Part shown: positions 9,466 to 19,276 of the stretch, one piece after another
Layout of the letters: every line of letters starts with the position of its first letter
Position numbering within the stretch: position 1 is the stretch's first letter
DNA from: UTCFX2 sp963726375
GTDB lineage: Bacteria; Chloroflexota; Anaerolineae; Anaerolineales; UBA4823
Length of the DNA stretch: 64,000 bases
Direction: 5' to 3'
Assembly (NCBI GenBank): GCA_963726375.1
Contig: CAVSCE010000012.1
Location: 60,015-124,014 of the forward strand
The notes under the pieces: generated by a model
The model's database searches: none
What the model saw: only the letters and a program-made list of their open reading frames with translations
What the model was told of the DNA's origin: nothing
Position numbers and translations under genes: made by a program

Positions 9466-12400
9466 ATTTCAGCACAATTGGCAAATACAAATAATTATCT
9501 TCAACGTTCACGAGCATCTTCGAAAGGCTGGGGATCCCGTTCACGAACACAGTGACGAGGGCAGGCAGCTGCGGCAAGTCCGTCACTGGCAGCGAAGTGA
9601 AGGATGTGCTGCTGAACGCGGCGGGGGATATCCAGGTCCATTGATCATTCGCCAAACTTCGAATCTGGACGAGCGGGTAGTTGGTCGCAGAGCTGAATGG
9701 TCCTCCGCCCGACGCTTCCGAAAGCTGAAAACCGCGGAAACCCGAGCCAGTGAGCAAGAGCTCATCGCCGATTTCCTCCGGCATGGAAATCGAGCTGACG
9801 ACGGGCCGCCAGGCATCGGCGAAACCGAGACCTGGATCATACAGCTCGGCGCTGGAAAGAGGATCTCCATCATAGCCTGCGCTCACAAGCACCTTACCGT
9901 TCGGCAGCAGAGTCGCGGAATGAACGCGGCGGACTGCATTCAACGGGGCGATATCTGTCCAGCTATTCAAACCCGGATCGTAAATCTCAACACTCGTAAG
10001 AGATACCAGGTCATACCCACCTGTGACAAGAACCATCCCGCTTTGCAACAGCGTCGCGGTATGAGAGCGATGCTTGGCAGTCAGCGAAGCGGCCGGAGAC
10101 CAAGTATTCGCCGCCGGATCATACAATTCCGCATCAGAAAGAGAGCCACCAGAATCCTCCCCGCCAGCTACGAGCAATTTGCCGTTCGGCAGCAGCGTGG
10201 CAGTGTGAAGGTGGCGGCCCAGATTCAGTGGTGCGGCGCTTGCCCAGGAGTTTAACTGCGGGTCATAAATCTCCACGCTCGCAAGGGGGCCGTTATTGAA
10301 ACCCCCGGCAATAAGCACCTTCCCGTCCGGCATCAGCGTGGCAGTATGGAGGTAGCGGGGGGTATCTGGAGAAGCAACGTCCGTCCAGGTGTTTGCATGC
10401 GGGTCATACAGCTCCGCGCTGGCAACATACGCGGCGCCGATACCACCGATGACAAGCACCTTTCCATTGGGCAGCAAGGTCGCTGTGTGATAATTGCGGT
10501 TAGCGGCCAGTGAGTCAACGATCTCCCAGGTCTCTTCGATCGGGTCATATACCTCGGCGCTAGCAAGAGCGCTGCCGTTCCCATATCCTCCTGCAACAAG
10601 TACTTTCCCAGTCGGCAACATGGTCGCCGTGTGACCGTAGCGGGCGGCATTTAGCGATCCGACGGTCGTCCAAGAGTTTGCATCAGGATCGTACACCTCG
10701 CTGCTGGTCAGAGATCCGAGGGAATCAAATCCCCCTGCCACGAGCACTTTACCACTCAGCAATAGTGTCGCCGTGTTTTCAGCACGGGCGGTATTCAGCG
10801 AGGAGACTGTCGTCCAGCTGCTTTCGCTGGGATCAAAGATTTCTGAGCTGTCGAGAGCGGCACTGTCGTAACCTCCGGCAACAATTACCTTACCGCTCGA
10901 TAACAGCGTTGCCGTGTGAACATAGCGGGGGGTGTTCAGCGAGGCGACGGTTATCCAGGCGCCCTGGTCACCCAAATCCGGGTGATATACCTCCGCGCTG
11001 GCGACGGCGCTGCTGCCGTTGTATCCTCCGGAAACGAGCAGTTTGCCATCTGGCAACAGCGTCGCCGTTTGAAAACCACGAGCTGCATACAGTGAGGCGA
11101 CGGTAGTCCAGGCACCCAAGGGACCTGAGCTCGGATCATACAGCTCCGCGCTGCTGTAACGCGGTATTGGCGTTTACCAGACCTGCGGCAACGAGCACCT
11201 TGCCGTTCGGCAGGAGCGTCGCGGTGTGAGCATAACGGGCGGTGGTCAGCGAGGGGACTGCCGTCCAGGTGTCTGCGACAGGGTCATAGACTTCGGCGCT
11301 GTTCTGAGCAGTCAGATATAAGTCTCCACCCACAACGAGCACCTTCCCGCTCGGCAGCAGGGTCGCCGTATGCCCGGCGCGGCCGGTGTACATCGAGGCG
11401 ACTTCCGTCCAGGTGTCCTCCTCCGGATCATACACTTCCGCACTGGGGGTGCCGCTGTTGTCTCCATATCCTCCCGCGACAAGCACCCTGCCGTCCGGCA
11501 GCAGCGTTGCCGTGTGATAGTCACGGGCCAGGTTCAACGGTGCAGCAGGGGTCCATTCGTTTGCGACTGGATCATACAGCTCTGAGGCGGCAATCTGCTG
11601 CCGTTGTAACCCCCTACGACGAGCACTCTGCCATCCAGAAGCAGCGTCGCCGTGTGAGAATAACGGAGTGGTGCTCAGCGATGGGATCGCCGTCCAGGTG
11701 TTCGATTCTGGATCATAGACCTCCGCACTTGCAGTCGCCAGAGCCGGTCCCATATCCTCCCGCTACCAGGACTTTGCCGTCTGGCAGCAATGTCGCGGTG
11801 TGGAGAAAGCGGGCGGTGTTCAGCGAGGCGAGGGTCGTCCATTCTCTTTCGTCTGGATCATAGATTTCTGCGCTGTCGAGAGCGGCACCGTCGTAACCTC
11901 CGGCAACAAATACCTTGCCGCTCGATAACAGCGTTGCCGTGTGAGCGTAGCGGGGGGTGTTCAGCGAGGCGACGTCTGTCCAGGTGTCTGTCAGCGGGTC
12001 ATACAGCTCCGCGCTGGCGAGGGAGGAGCTATTAATGCCGCCTGCGACGAGCACATCGCCGCTCGGAAGCAGCGTCGCCGTGTGGACCATGCGGGCGGTG
12101 TTCATCGAATCGACGGGGGTCCAGGTGTCAGCGCCAGGATCATAGACCTCCGCGCTGGTGATACCACTGGTATAGTAGCCGCCTCCCGCGACGAGCACTT
12201 TACCTCCTGGAAGCAGCGTTGCTGTATGCCAGGAACGCTCTACGCTCATCGCATCGACGGTCGTCCAGGTGTCCGTTTCCGGATCATAAAGCTCCACGCT
12301 GTCGAGATAGCCGCTGCTCGGATACTGCTGGCCTGCCGCCACGAGCACCCTGCCGTCCGGCATCAGCGTCGCCGTATGACCATAGCGGATGGTTACCAGC

Positions 12401-12966
12401 GGATCGACGAGCGTCCAGGTGTCTGCGTCCGGGTCGTACAGCTCCGCGCTTGCGAGGGATGCGGAGCCATCAAAGCCGCCTGCGACCAGCAGCTTGCCGC
12501 CCGGCAGCAGCGTGGCGGTGTGATAGGCGCGGGCGACATTCAGTGAGTCGACGCTGGTCCAGGAGTCCTCATCCGGATCATACAATTCGACGCTGTCGAG
12601 AGAAACGTAGGAGAGCGTTCGCCCCCCCACGACGAGCACTTTGCCGTTCGGCAGAAGCGTAGCCGTGTGGGCGAAGCGAGCGGTATTAAGCGAATTGACG
12701 GAGGTCCAGGAATCCGCATCTGGATCATACAGCTCGGCGCTGTCGGCGCTGGAGCCAACTCCTGCTGTGACGAGCACCTTGCCGCTGGGCAACAACGTTG
12801 CAGTGTGATGGTAACGGGCTGCGTTCATCGCTTCGACGGTCGTCCAGGTTGGCGAGGCGAGCGCGGGTTGGGGCAGTGTTACGGTAAATAGCAATACGAA
12901 TACAAGCGCCAGCCGCCAGGACTGTGTTAGACGATGGGCAGGTGTTTCATGAGGCATGGTGTTCAT
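9464..12966 (-). CDS. Giant secreted kelch-repeat protein with C-terminal YLYLPIVLK tag
   Basis: Exported protein of about 1,165 residues with a signal peptide (core LALVFVLLFTVTLPQPALA) and 21 countable kelch/galactose-oxidase-like repeats of about 50 residues. Each contains a core of the type R-HTATLLP-GKVLVAGG and a strand AELYDP-A-TWT. Kelch units form six- or seven-bladed beta-propellers, so 21 repeats could make three seven-bladed propellers. A non-repetitive C-terminal domain of about 120 residues (LPLVQIRSLANDQWTWISPA) precedes the terminal tag YLYLPIVLK. The start at 12966 has GGAGGA 4 bases upstream. Frames change near 11135 and between 11600 and 11750; both breaks fall inside ordinary repeats. 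No catalytic residues of a known oxidase were recognised. Confidence 0.85.
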
Positions 12967-13051
12967 TATTCCTCCAATATGAATTGTTCTTTTGTTCTTA
13001 GGAAGGGGTTTATTTTTTAGGACAGCCTAGACTGCAAGGCAACATGCTGAG

Positions 13052-13080
13052 ACTATAGCATAATCGAGGACTTAATACAA
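13052..13080 (-). promoter_or_regulatory. Promoter of the kelch gene
   Basis: On the minus strand TTGTAT and TATAGT are separated by 17 bases, about 85 bases upstream of the ATG at 12966, inside an AT-rich stretch that contrasts with the GC-rich surroundings. Confidence 0.45.
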
Positions 13081-13243
13081 CAACCTTTTGGCGTTTAACC
13101 ACCACAATATTGAAAGTTGTTCGGGCGGGGGTGGAGGGCAGCAGGCAGCACCTGCTGATGATCTATTCACCGGAAATGCGGCAAAGCTCTTCAACTGGAG
13201 TAGAATTAACCATCAGCCACCCAGCTCTGCGATCTGAAAAATT

Positions 13244-13927
13244 ATGAAACCGAGAACCACCGCCCTTTTTCTCCTGGAGCAGGTCTTAAGCGTCTGTGCG
13301 ATGGGCGCGGCGCTGTTCCTGTCGGCCGGGCGGACCGACTGGCCGGCCGCGTGGGCGGCGATCGCGGTCTGGCTGGGCTGGTTTGCGGCGATGGACATCA
13401 TCCTGCTGCGCAGCAACCCGGAGCTGATCGCGGAGCGGCTGTCCCCGCCCGAGGGGGCGAAAAACTGGGACAGGTGGATCCTGAGCTTCCTGAGGCTTGC
13501 GGAGCTGGGGCGCTACGTCCTGGCCGGGCTGGACCAACGCTTCGGCTGGACAGAAGGCTTTCCGCCATGGGCCCAGGTCGCGGCATTGTTCGTGTGCGTG
13601 TTATGCACTGCGCTGTATATGTGGGCGCTGGCATCCAACCCTTTCTTCTCGCAGGTCGTCCGAGTGCAGCGCGAGCGCGGCCATGCGGTCGCGAGCGCGG
13701 GACCGTACCGCTACGTCCGGCATCCTGGATACGCGGGGATGGTCGGGTTTGAGGTGGGGATCTCGACCCTGCTCGGATCCTGGCCGGCGATCGCTCGCAG
13801 GAGGGTTCTGCGCGCTTTTGCTGATCCTGCGGACAGAGCTCGAGGACCGGACGCTGAAGAGGGAGCTGGGCGGGTATCGGAGTACGCGCAACGGGTGAGG
13901 CACCGGCTGGTGCCGGGAATATGGTAG
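13244..13927 (+). CDS. Isoprenylcysteine carboxyl methyltransferase-like membrane protein
   Basis: Integral membrane methyltransferase of the ICMT/phospholipid-methyltransferase type, which uses S-adenosylmethionine; the bacterial substrate is unknown. Three or four membrane helices precede the hallmark motif AGPYRYVRHPGYAGM (about residues 148-162), which binds the cofactor, and a C-terminal arginine-rich helix EYAQRVRHRLVPGIW. Between about 13790 and 13880 the expected reading (ILRTELEDRTLKRELGGY) lies in another frame, so two compensating single-base errors flank it and the original frame is restored before the stop. A second gene of the same superfamily is at 19277. The upstream 280 bases carry only the divergent kelch promoter. 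Confidence 0.8.
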   Translation: MKPRTTALFLLEQVLSVCAMGAALFLSAGRTDWPAAWAAIAVWLGWFAAMDIILLRSNPELIAERLSPPEGAKNWDRWILSFLRLAELGRYVLAGLDQRFGWTEGFPPWAQVAALFVCVLCTALYMWALASNPFFSQVVRVQRERGHAVASAGPYRYVRHPGYAGMVGFEVGISTLLGSWPAIARRRVLRAFADPADRARGPDAEEGAGRVSEYAQRVRHRLVPGIW

Positions 13928-14009
13928 AGGCAGGGCGCTGGATGCTGAAGTGTTAGAATATGGCGAAGCAATCGGAAGGGTTTATCAATCCTGACTCCGG
14001 AGGCGCCTG

Positions 14010-14588
14010 ATGAGTATCTGGGATTCCCCGCTTTATTTCTCGATCGGCCTGCCGCTGATCGTCTTCTTCGCCCGCGTGATCGACGTCAGCCTGGGGACGC
14101 TGCGGATCATCTTTATCTCGAGGGGCAAAAAGTACATCGCGCCTCTGCTTGGTTTTGTGGAGGTCTTCATCTGGATCTCGGTCGTCTCGCAGATCGTGCG
14201 CGGGGTGAACGACCTGCCCACCTACCTGGCTTATGCCGCAGGGTTTGCGGCGGGAAACTTTGTGGGGATGTTCATCGAAGACCGCCTGGCGATCGGCAAG
14301 CAGATCATCCGGATCATCGTCCCGAACCAGGTCGACGAGCTGATCCGCAACCTGCGCGCGGCCGGCTACGGCGTGACACGCTTTAACGGCGAGGGCGCTA
14401 GCGGAGCGGTGACGATGGTTTTTACCGTGGTCAACCGAAAGGACATCCCCAGCGTGATGGGGATCATTCGCCAGACGCATCCGCATGCATTTATCGCGAT
14501 TGAAGACGTTCGCTCCACCCAGGAAGGCGTTTTCCCCAGCCATGAAAACACAGGGAATGCGAGGTTTTGGGGCCGAAAGACAAAGTAG
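14010..14588 (+). CDS. UPF0316 / DUF2179 membrane protein
   Basis: Intact 192-residue protein of the UPF0316 family: three N-terminal membrane helices (FARVIDVSLGTLRIIFISRG marks the conserved first part) and a cytoplasmic C-terminal DUF2179 domain (GYGVTRFNGEGASGAVTMVF and IRQTHPHAFIAIEDV). Homologues of this family may be involved in small-ligand sensing or transport, but the role is not established. A GGAGGC sequence precedes the ATG by 7 bases. No frame errors. It is 83 bases downstream of the methyltransferase gene and could be cotranscribed with it. Confidence 0.85.
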   Translation: MSIWDSPLYFSIGLPLIVFFARVIDVSLGTLRIIFISRGKKYIAPLLGFVEVFIWISVVSQIVRGVNDLPTYLAYAAGFAAGNFVGMFIEDRLAIGKQIIRIIVPNQVDELIRNLRAAGYGVTRFNGEGASGAVTMVFTVVNRKDIPSVMGIIRQTHPHAFIAIEDVRSTQEGVFPSHENTGNARFWGRKTK

Positions 14589-14642
14589 GGTCATACCGGA
14601 TAGATTTATCTCAATTCAATCGAAAACAAAAGAGGAATTCTG

Positions 14643-15575
14643 ATGCCGCCTGCCGATCTTTCACTGATGGAAGAGACTGATCAAAACAATCCCGCCACCC
14701 AGGTGCAAACGGAAACCATCCGGAGCACGAAGCTGTTTGCTCCGGCAATTCGCCCAGACTGCGTCAGCCGTCCTCGCTTGATCGCACGGATCAATACAGG
14801 CATGGAAAAAGCACTCATCTTGATCTCAGCCCCGGCGGGTTACGGCAAAACCACCCTGGTATGCAGCTGGCTTCACGAAACAAAGACCCCTTACACCTGG
14901 GTTTCACTGGACGAGGACGATAACAACCCAATTCATTTCCTGCAATATTTACTCACCGCGCTGCAAAAAGTGGTGCCAACCATACAAGCCGAAATGTTAA
15001 GCTCGCTCCGGGGTTCGACTTCATTCGAATCCCTGTTAAGTTATATTATCAATGAGATCAGCAAGCGAACCGACCCATTCGTCCTGGTGCTGGATGACTT
15101 TCATGTGCTCCATGCCGAACCTGTTTTGGATTTCTTTGCTGCACTTCTCGAGCATTTACCAGCCAGCATGCATGTGATTCTGATCTCACGGACGGATCCA
15201 CTGCTGCCACTTTCCCACCTGCGCGTTCGGAACGAAATCGTGGAGGTCAGGGCAGATCAGCTCCGATTTACACGGGATGAAATTGAACCTTTTCTCAGAA
15301 GAATGTTGATTTTGGATCTGTCCAACGCTGACATAACAGCATTGCAGGTAAGAACCGAGGGTTGGATTGCAGGCATTCAGCTGGCAGCTCTATCGATGCA
15401 GAGCTGTGAAGACATCCACGCTTTTGTGACCGCATTTGCTGGCAGCCACCACCACGTTATCGATTATTTAACTGAAGAAGTCCTTAAACGGCTGCCTGAG
15501 AAAACAAGCACTTTTTTACTGCGCACATCCATTTTAAGCCGCATGAAAAGATCAACAAGTTCAACCGCAGCATGA
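14643..15575 (+). pseudogene. Truncated MalT-like LuxR-family regulator (ATPase part only)
   Basis: The first 300 residues of a STAND-type LuxR regulator: P-loop SAPAGYGKTTLV (about residues 61-72), Walker B FVLVLDDFHVLH, sensor-like ISRTDPLLPLSHLRVR and the winged-helix start ITALQVRTEGWIAGIQLAAL. Full-length members have about 900 residues with a helical-repeat region and a C-terminal LuxR DNA-binding domain; both are missing. The homology ends at LLRTSILSRM (about 15542) and a stop follows after nine unrelated codons. The next gene remnant begins at the same point, so a deletion removed the 3' part. AGAGGAATTC before ATG 14643 is an adequate ribosome-binding site. It cannot act as a transcription factor in this form. 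Confidence 0.85.
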
Positions 15576-15802
15576 ACCGTGGATTCAAGCTGTCGAGATG
15601 GTTTACCAAAGAATTCGGCAGCACCCAATGTCAGGCAATTACAAATTGTGATTTTTCTGACCCAAGTGGAGTGAATAAATACATCGGAGGTGACTGCATC
15701 ACGAAGTGCAAGCAAATCGCTGAGAAGATTGCTGTACAGGTTCAGACTATGATTTCAACGGAAGAAATATCAAAAGCTAAGAGTGAAGGGAGATTGTCAT
15801 GA
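15546..15802 (+). pseudogene. 3' remnant of a C_GCAxxG_C_C-type redox protein
   Basis: An open frame that enters from the deletion junction (EKINKFNRSMNRGFKL, in frame from 15545) reads through WFTKEFGSTQCQAITNCDF and CITKCKQIAEKIA to a stop at 15802. The spacing of the cysteines and the FGS--C motif match the C-terminal half of putative redox-active proteins with the C_GCAxxG_C_C motif. The N-terminal half with the CGA motif is absent. A start at 15572 (ATG) would give only 76 residues. The stop overlaps the next start (ATGA), which shows that the downstream gene was once in an operon with it. Confidence 0.6.
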
Positions 15803-16224
15803 ATAAGATTTTTGCAGGGATCGATGTTGGCAGGAAGAATATACTCTTCGGAGTGGCCTTGTTTCTTGTACTCGGTGTCGTGGTTGGCATTCCCCTGACC
15901 GTGGACATGATGGGGGGATCGATGCTCAGCGACGCGCAATACCAGTCCTGGAAGGTGATGCACGCCTATGGCGTGTTCACTGCATTCGTAAATTTCTTCT
16001 TCGGCTTCTGCATCGACCGGTGCAGCCTGTCCAGGCAGCAAAAAGAAATCTCGAGCTGGTCATTTCTGATCGCAGGGTTAGTTGGCGGCCTCGGACGACC
16101 ATTCCTGTTCCTGCTCTCCGTCCCGGGATCAACCGGCAGCTACGCGATCTCGTTCATCGAGACAGCGGGGTTTGTCGTTGGGACATTCCTATTTGTGCGC
16201 GGCCGGATGAAGGGTTCAGGCTAA
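15799..16224 (+). CDS. Small membrane protein, function unknown
   Basis: Intact protein of 141 residues with about four hydrophobic segments (cores FGVALFLVLGVVVGIPL, GVFTAFVNFFFGFCI, LVGGLGRPFLFLLS and ETAGFVVGTFLFV). ATG overlaps the stop of the redox-protein remnant by 4 bases. I do not recognise the family. Its loop residues include two cysteines (FCIDRCS) that could suit a redox partner. The 150 bases to the next gene show nothing notable. Confidence 0.65.
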   Translation: MNKIFAGIDVGRKNILFGVALFLVLGVVVGIPLTVDMMGGSMLSDAQYQSWKVMHAYGVFTAFVNFFFGFCIDRCSLSRQQKEISSWSFLIAGLVGGLGRPFLFLLSVPGSTGSYAISFIETAGFVVGTFLFVRGRMKGSG

Positions 16225-16375
16225 CACCCAGGCTGACAAAACAATCCGTTTGCGATGCTCAAACTCCAAACGAAAGCCAGGACGGCCCTCGGAGAAGCGG
16301 GCACAAATGACGAAAAAATAAGAAGCAAACGCAGCGACGCAACCGAATGCAAGAATTAACCGAAAGGAAAAACTG

Positions 16376-17122
16376 ATGAGAGTTTTGACCGTGTACGCAC
16401 ACCCGAATCCCAAGTCATTTTGCCACGCTATTCTTCAAGAATTCACCAGAGGGCTGGAGGATGCCGGTCACACCAGTGAAATCGTGGACCTGTATGCCAT
16501 CCATTTTGACCCGGTTTTCCGGATGCAGGATTTTGCAAGCTACGTGCATGAAAGCATCCCGCCAGACATCCTCGAGCGGATGAACCTGAAGAAGTACGTG
16601 GTGGATGCTGCCGGGGGACCGATCCAGCGGTTCATCGCCGAACGATGGCTGCGCGACAAGGATACTGAAGAAGTGGCCAAGTTCATCCACGCACACAGGC
16701 CGAAAGACGTTATCGAACAATGGAAGAAGCTGAAAAATGCCCAGGGGCTTGCCTTCATCGCGCCCACCTTCTGGCTGCACTTTCCTGCGATCCTGAAGGG
16801 CTGGTTCGAGCGGGTCTTCGCCTACGGCGACGCTTATTCCCTCACATCTTTGGGATGGAGCGGTGAAGCGAGCGGCCGGATCCCGCTGCTTCAGCATGAT
16901 AAAGCGCTGGTCATCAGCACCACGCTCTTCTCCGAAGAAAACTATAAGGCCGATTGGGAGGCCCCCATGACCCAAATCATCGACAACTGGGGGCTGCGCT
17001 ATCCCGGGGTCAAAAACGTCGAACATGTTTATTTCTACCGGGTGCCAGCCGTGGACGATGAAACCAGGCGGGGGTATCTGGAGCGATCCTACAAACTGGG
17101 CAAAGAGTTCGCCCTGCCATAA
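16376..17122 (+). CDS. NAD(P)H-dependent quinone oxidoreductase, flavodoxin-like fold
   Basis: Intact 248-residue flavoprotein of the NQO1/KefF/MdaB superfamily, expected to reduce quinones or xenobiotics with NAD(P)H. Typical features are the N-terminal strand and phosphate-binding loop VLTVYAHPNPKSFCHA and the FMN/dimer motif PTFWLHFPAILKGWFERVF, followed by a GY-rich loop (FAYGDAYS). Residues 60-105 form an insertion relative to small family members. AACCGAAAGGAAAAACTG before the ATG gives a ribosome-binding site. No frame errors. Confidence 0.85.
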   Translation: MRVLTVYAHPNPKSFCHAILQEFTRGLEDAGHTSEIVDLYAIHFDPVFRMQDFASYVHESIPPDILERMNLKKYVVDAAGGPIQRFIAERWLRDKDTEEVAKFIHAHRPKDVIEQWKKLKNAQGLAFIAPTFWLHFPAILKGWFERVFAYGDAYSLTSLGWSGEASGRIPLLQHDKALVISTTLFSEENYKADWEAPMTQIIDNWGLRYPGVKNVEHVYFYRVPAVDDETRRGYLERSYKLGKEFALP

Positions 17123-17455
17123 ACTGCACGGGCACAAAATTATCCCTTAACCGGACTTGAACCCTTAACCGCGAGGTTTCGGGTTCGAATCCTGGTCGAG
17201 GAGCTTTTTGTTTTCATAAAGAAGCAGGGTGCGCTGGCAAACCATTGTTGCGGTCCTGGTGATAAAATTAATCTAAACTTAATCACTTCCATGAAGTGAC
17301 GGGAGCGGTGTTCATTAATACCCTGGAGAATATGCGAAATTTCCCATTGCAAGAGGAGCGATTGATTGGTGGGTCAGCGTAAGGGGGCGGACGGACCTAC
17401 CCCAGCGCTGAGACTTACGACATTCATCGAAACAAACATCAAAAGGAGCACATCC
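17123..17455 (+). other. Intergenic stretch with tRNA-like T-arm fragments
   Basis: No gene seen. Around 17180-17205 the plus strand contains GGGTTCGAATCC with a possible 5-bp T-stem and TCGAGGAG after it, and 17145-17170 holds a second TTCAAG-like T-loop on the minus strand. No matching 5' acceptor, D-arm or anticodon arm is present, so these are at most remnants. Confidence 0.3.
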
Positions 17456-19091
17456 ATGCCGACAAATCCAATCAAAAAAACCAGCAGTTCAGACGATCAC
17501 CTGAGCCGCCGGCAATTTTTAAAGCTGGGCGGGGCGGCCATGGCAAGCGGGGTGGCGCTGCCCTACCTGCCTGAGGCTGACGAGCAGCTCGAAGAGCAGC
17601 AGGCGAAGCTGCCGACGAGCCGCTTCAATTTCGTGATCATCATGACGGATGAGGAACGGTTTCCGCAGCACTGGCCTCAAGGCTGGGCGGACCAGAACCT
17701 GCCGAACCGTAAACGCCTCGCCGACCACGGGCTGACATTCAATCGGGCGTTCTGCAACAGCGCGATGTGCTCTCCCAGCCGGGCGACGTTCTTCACCGGG
17801 CTGTTCCCGGACCAGCATGGGGTGACGAACACACTGCAGACCGGGGAGGATTTCACAAGCCAGCCGACGCTTCAGACCACGACTCAAAACATGGCGCGGA
17901 TGCTGGCTTCGGCAGGATACGACGTGCAGTATCGCGGGAAATGGCACATGAGCAAGGACCCCAGCGGGCTGGAGCACGTCCAGAGCCAGGCTGACCTCGC
18001 CAGGTACGGTTTCAACGGCTGGATGCCACCCAATTCCGGGACCGACGACCAACCCAGACATTTCGGCGGCGGCTGCACCAATTACGACGCCCAATACGCA
18101 GACCAGGCTGCCGCGTTTCTCAGGAACGCCAGGCCGAGCTCGGCGAAACCCTTCGCGCTGTTCGTGATGTTTTCGAACCCGCACGACATCATGGCCTATC
18201 CGCATGGATGGAATGAGAAGAGCGGCAGCGACCTGGCCGAATTCGAGGGCTGCGACAATTACGGCAGCAGCGCTCCGGCCTGTTTCAACCAGCAAATCAA
18301 GCTCCCGCCGACCTACGACGAGAAACTTCTGCTCAACCATAAGCCGGTTGTGCACGAAGAGAGCAAGCTGTTCTTCGCGGCCGCGCTGGGGCCCGTGCTC
18401 AAGATGCAGGAAAAGCTGAACTATGTCAATTTTTACGCCTACCTGCATAAGGTCGTCGACAGGCATTTCGGCACCGTGCTCGAGGCGCTGGAATCGAACC
18501 CCGGCTTGAGCCAGAAGACCCTGGTGATCCGCCTGGCGGACCACGGCGAGATGGGGCTTTCGCACGGCTTGCGCGAGAAGGTTTTCAACGCCTACGAAGA
18601 AACGATCCACGTGCCGCTGGTGATCTCAAATCCGACGCTCTTCCCCAAGACCCGTGCAGAGCGAGGCGCTGGTCTCGCTGATCGACGTGATGCCGACGCT
18701 CGCGACCCTCGCAGAAGTCCCGAACCGCGGGAAATGGACCTTCAAGGGAACGGACCTGACGCCGATCATCCAGGAGGCGATCGATCACCCTGAGGATCTC
18801 ACGGCGAAAGTGCAGGATTCGATCCTTTTCGAGACGGATAAATCTTCGGACAAGGTCAAAGGGCCGATGCACATCCGCTGCCTGCGAGAGGCGAGGTGGA
18901 AATTCGCGATGTATTTCGATCCGTCCGGCAAAGCGGATCCCGAGTACGAGCTCTACGATCTCGTCCAGGACCCGACTGAAATCCACAACCTGGCCCATCC
19001 CCGCAGCCCCGACTACAACCCTGCCAAGACGGAGGAGATGCTTAACAAGCTGCGGGCCCGGATGGCGAAGGCTGGACAAACCCCGCCTTAA
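17456..19091 (+). CDS. Tat-exported type I sulfatase
   Basis: Sulfatase of about 545 residues that would hydrolyse sulfate esters, probably of polysaccharides. A twin-arginine signal (SRRQFLKLGGAAMASGVALP) begins the protein. The catalytic motif is MCSPSRATFFTG (about residue 106), in which Cys would be oxidised to formylglycine; IIMTDEERF contributes Asp ligands and LADHGEMGLSHG the second metal site. The ATG at 17456 follows AAAAGGAG. A frame change occurs near 18650; the C-terminal part (SLIDVMPTLATLAEVPN ... ELYDLVQDPTEIHNLA) is typical of the family and ends at 19091. A cysteine-type sulfatase needs a formylglycine-generating enzyme; the SUMF1-domain protein at 37306 lacks the catalytic cysteines (see there). 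Confidence 0.88.
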
Positions 19092-19104
19092 GTGCAGGGC
19101 GGGC

Positions 19105-19256
19105 TCTCCGGCGGTTGAAACCGCAGCAACGCGTGCGAAGTCGACCCTCCCTGCGGAGGGCAGGCCTGCGTCGACTCGTGTTGAGAGTGTAAGATGTTCG
19201 GCGAACTTCTCTATCAGGATTCGGCAGGCCATCCCTTCGGACGGCAGGCCCAGGTC
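19105..19256 (+). repeat. Composite intergenic repeat (GGCGGTTGAAACCGC element plus GC-rich units)
   Basis: GGCGGTTGAAACCGC (a 6-bp stem with GA loop) is followed by CAACGCGTGCGAAGTCGACC, GC-rich CCCTCCCTGCGGAGGGCAGG units, and TGCGTCGACTC with GTTGAGAGTGTAAGATG. The same order, without the GC-rich insertion, is found at 57337-57420. Confidence 0.65.
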
Positions 19257-19276
19257 AACTCCAGAGGAGGTTATAT

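Noticed and set aside
15799..16224. Assigning the small membrane protein to a named transporter family
   Set aside because: Four hydrophobic segments are visible but no diagnostic motif.
17140..17215. Complete tRNA gene
   Set aside because: Only a T-arm-like stretch can be folded; acceptor 5' half, D-arm and anticodon arm are missing.
17519..18610. Minus-strand open frame opposite the sulfatase
   Set aside because: The sulfatase has a Tat signal, CSPSR motif and metal sites; the antisense frame has none.
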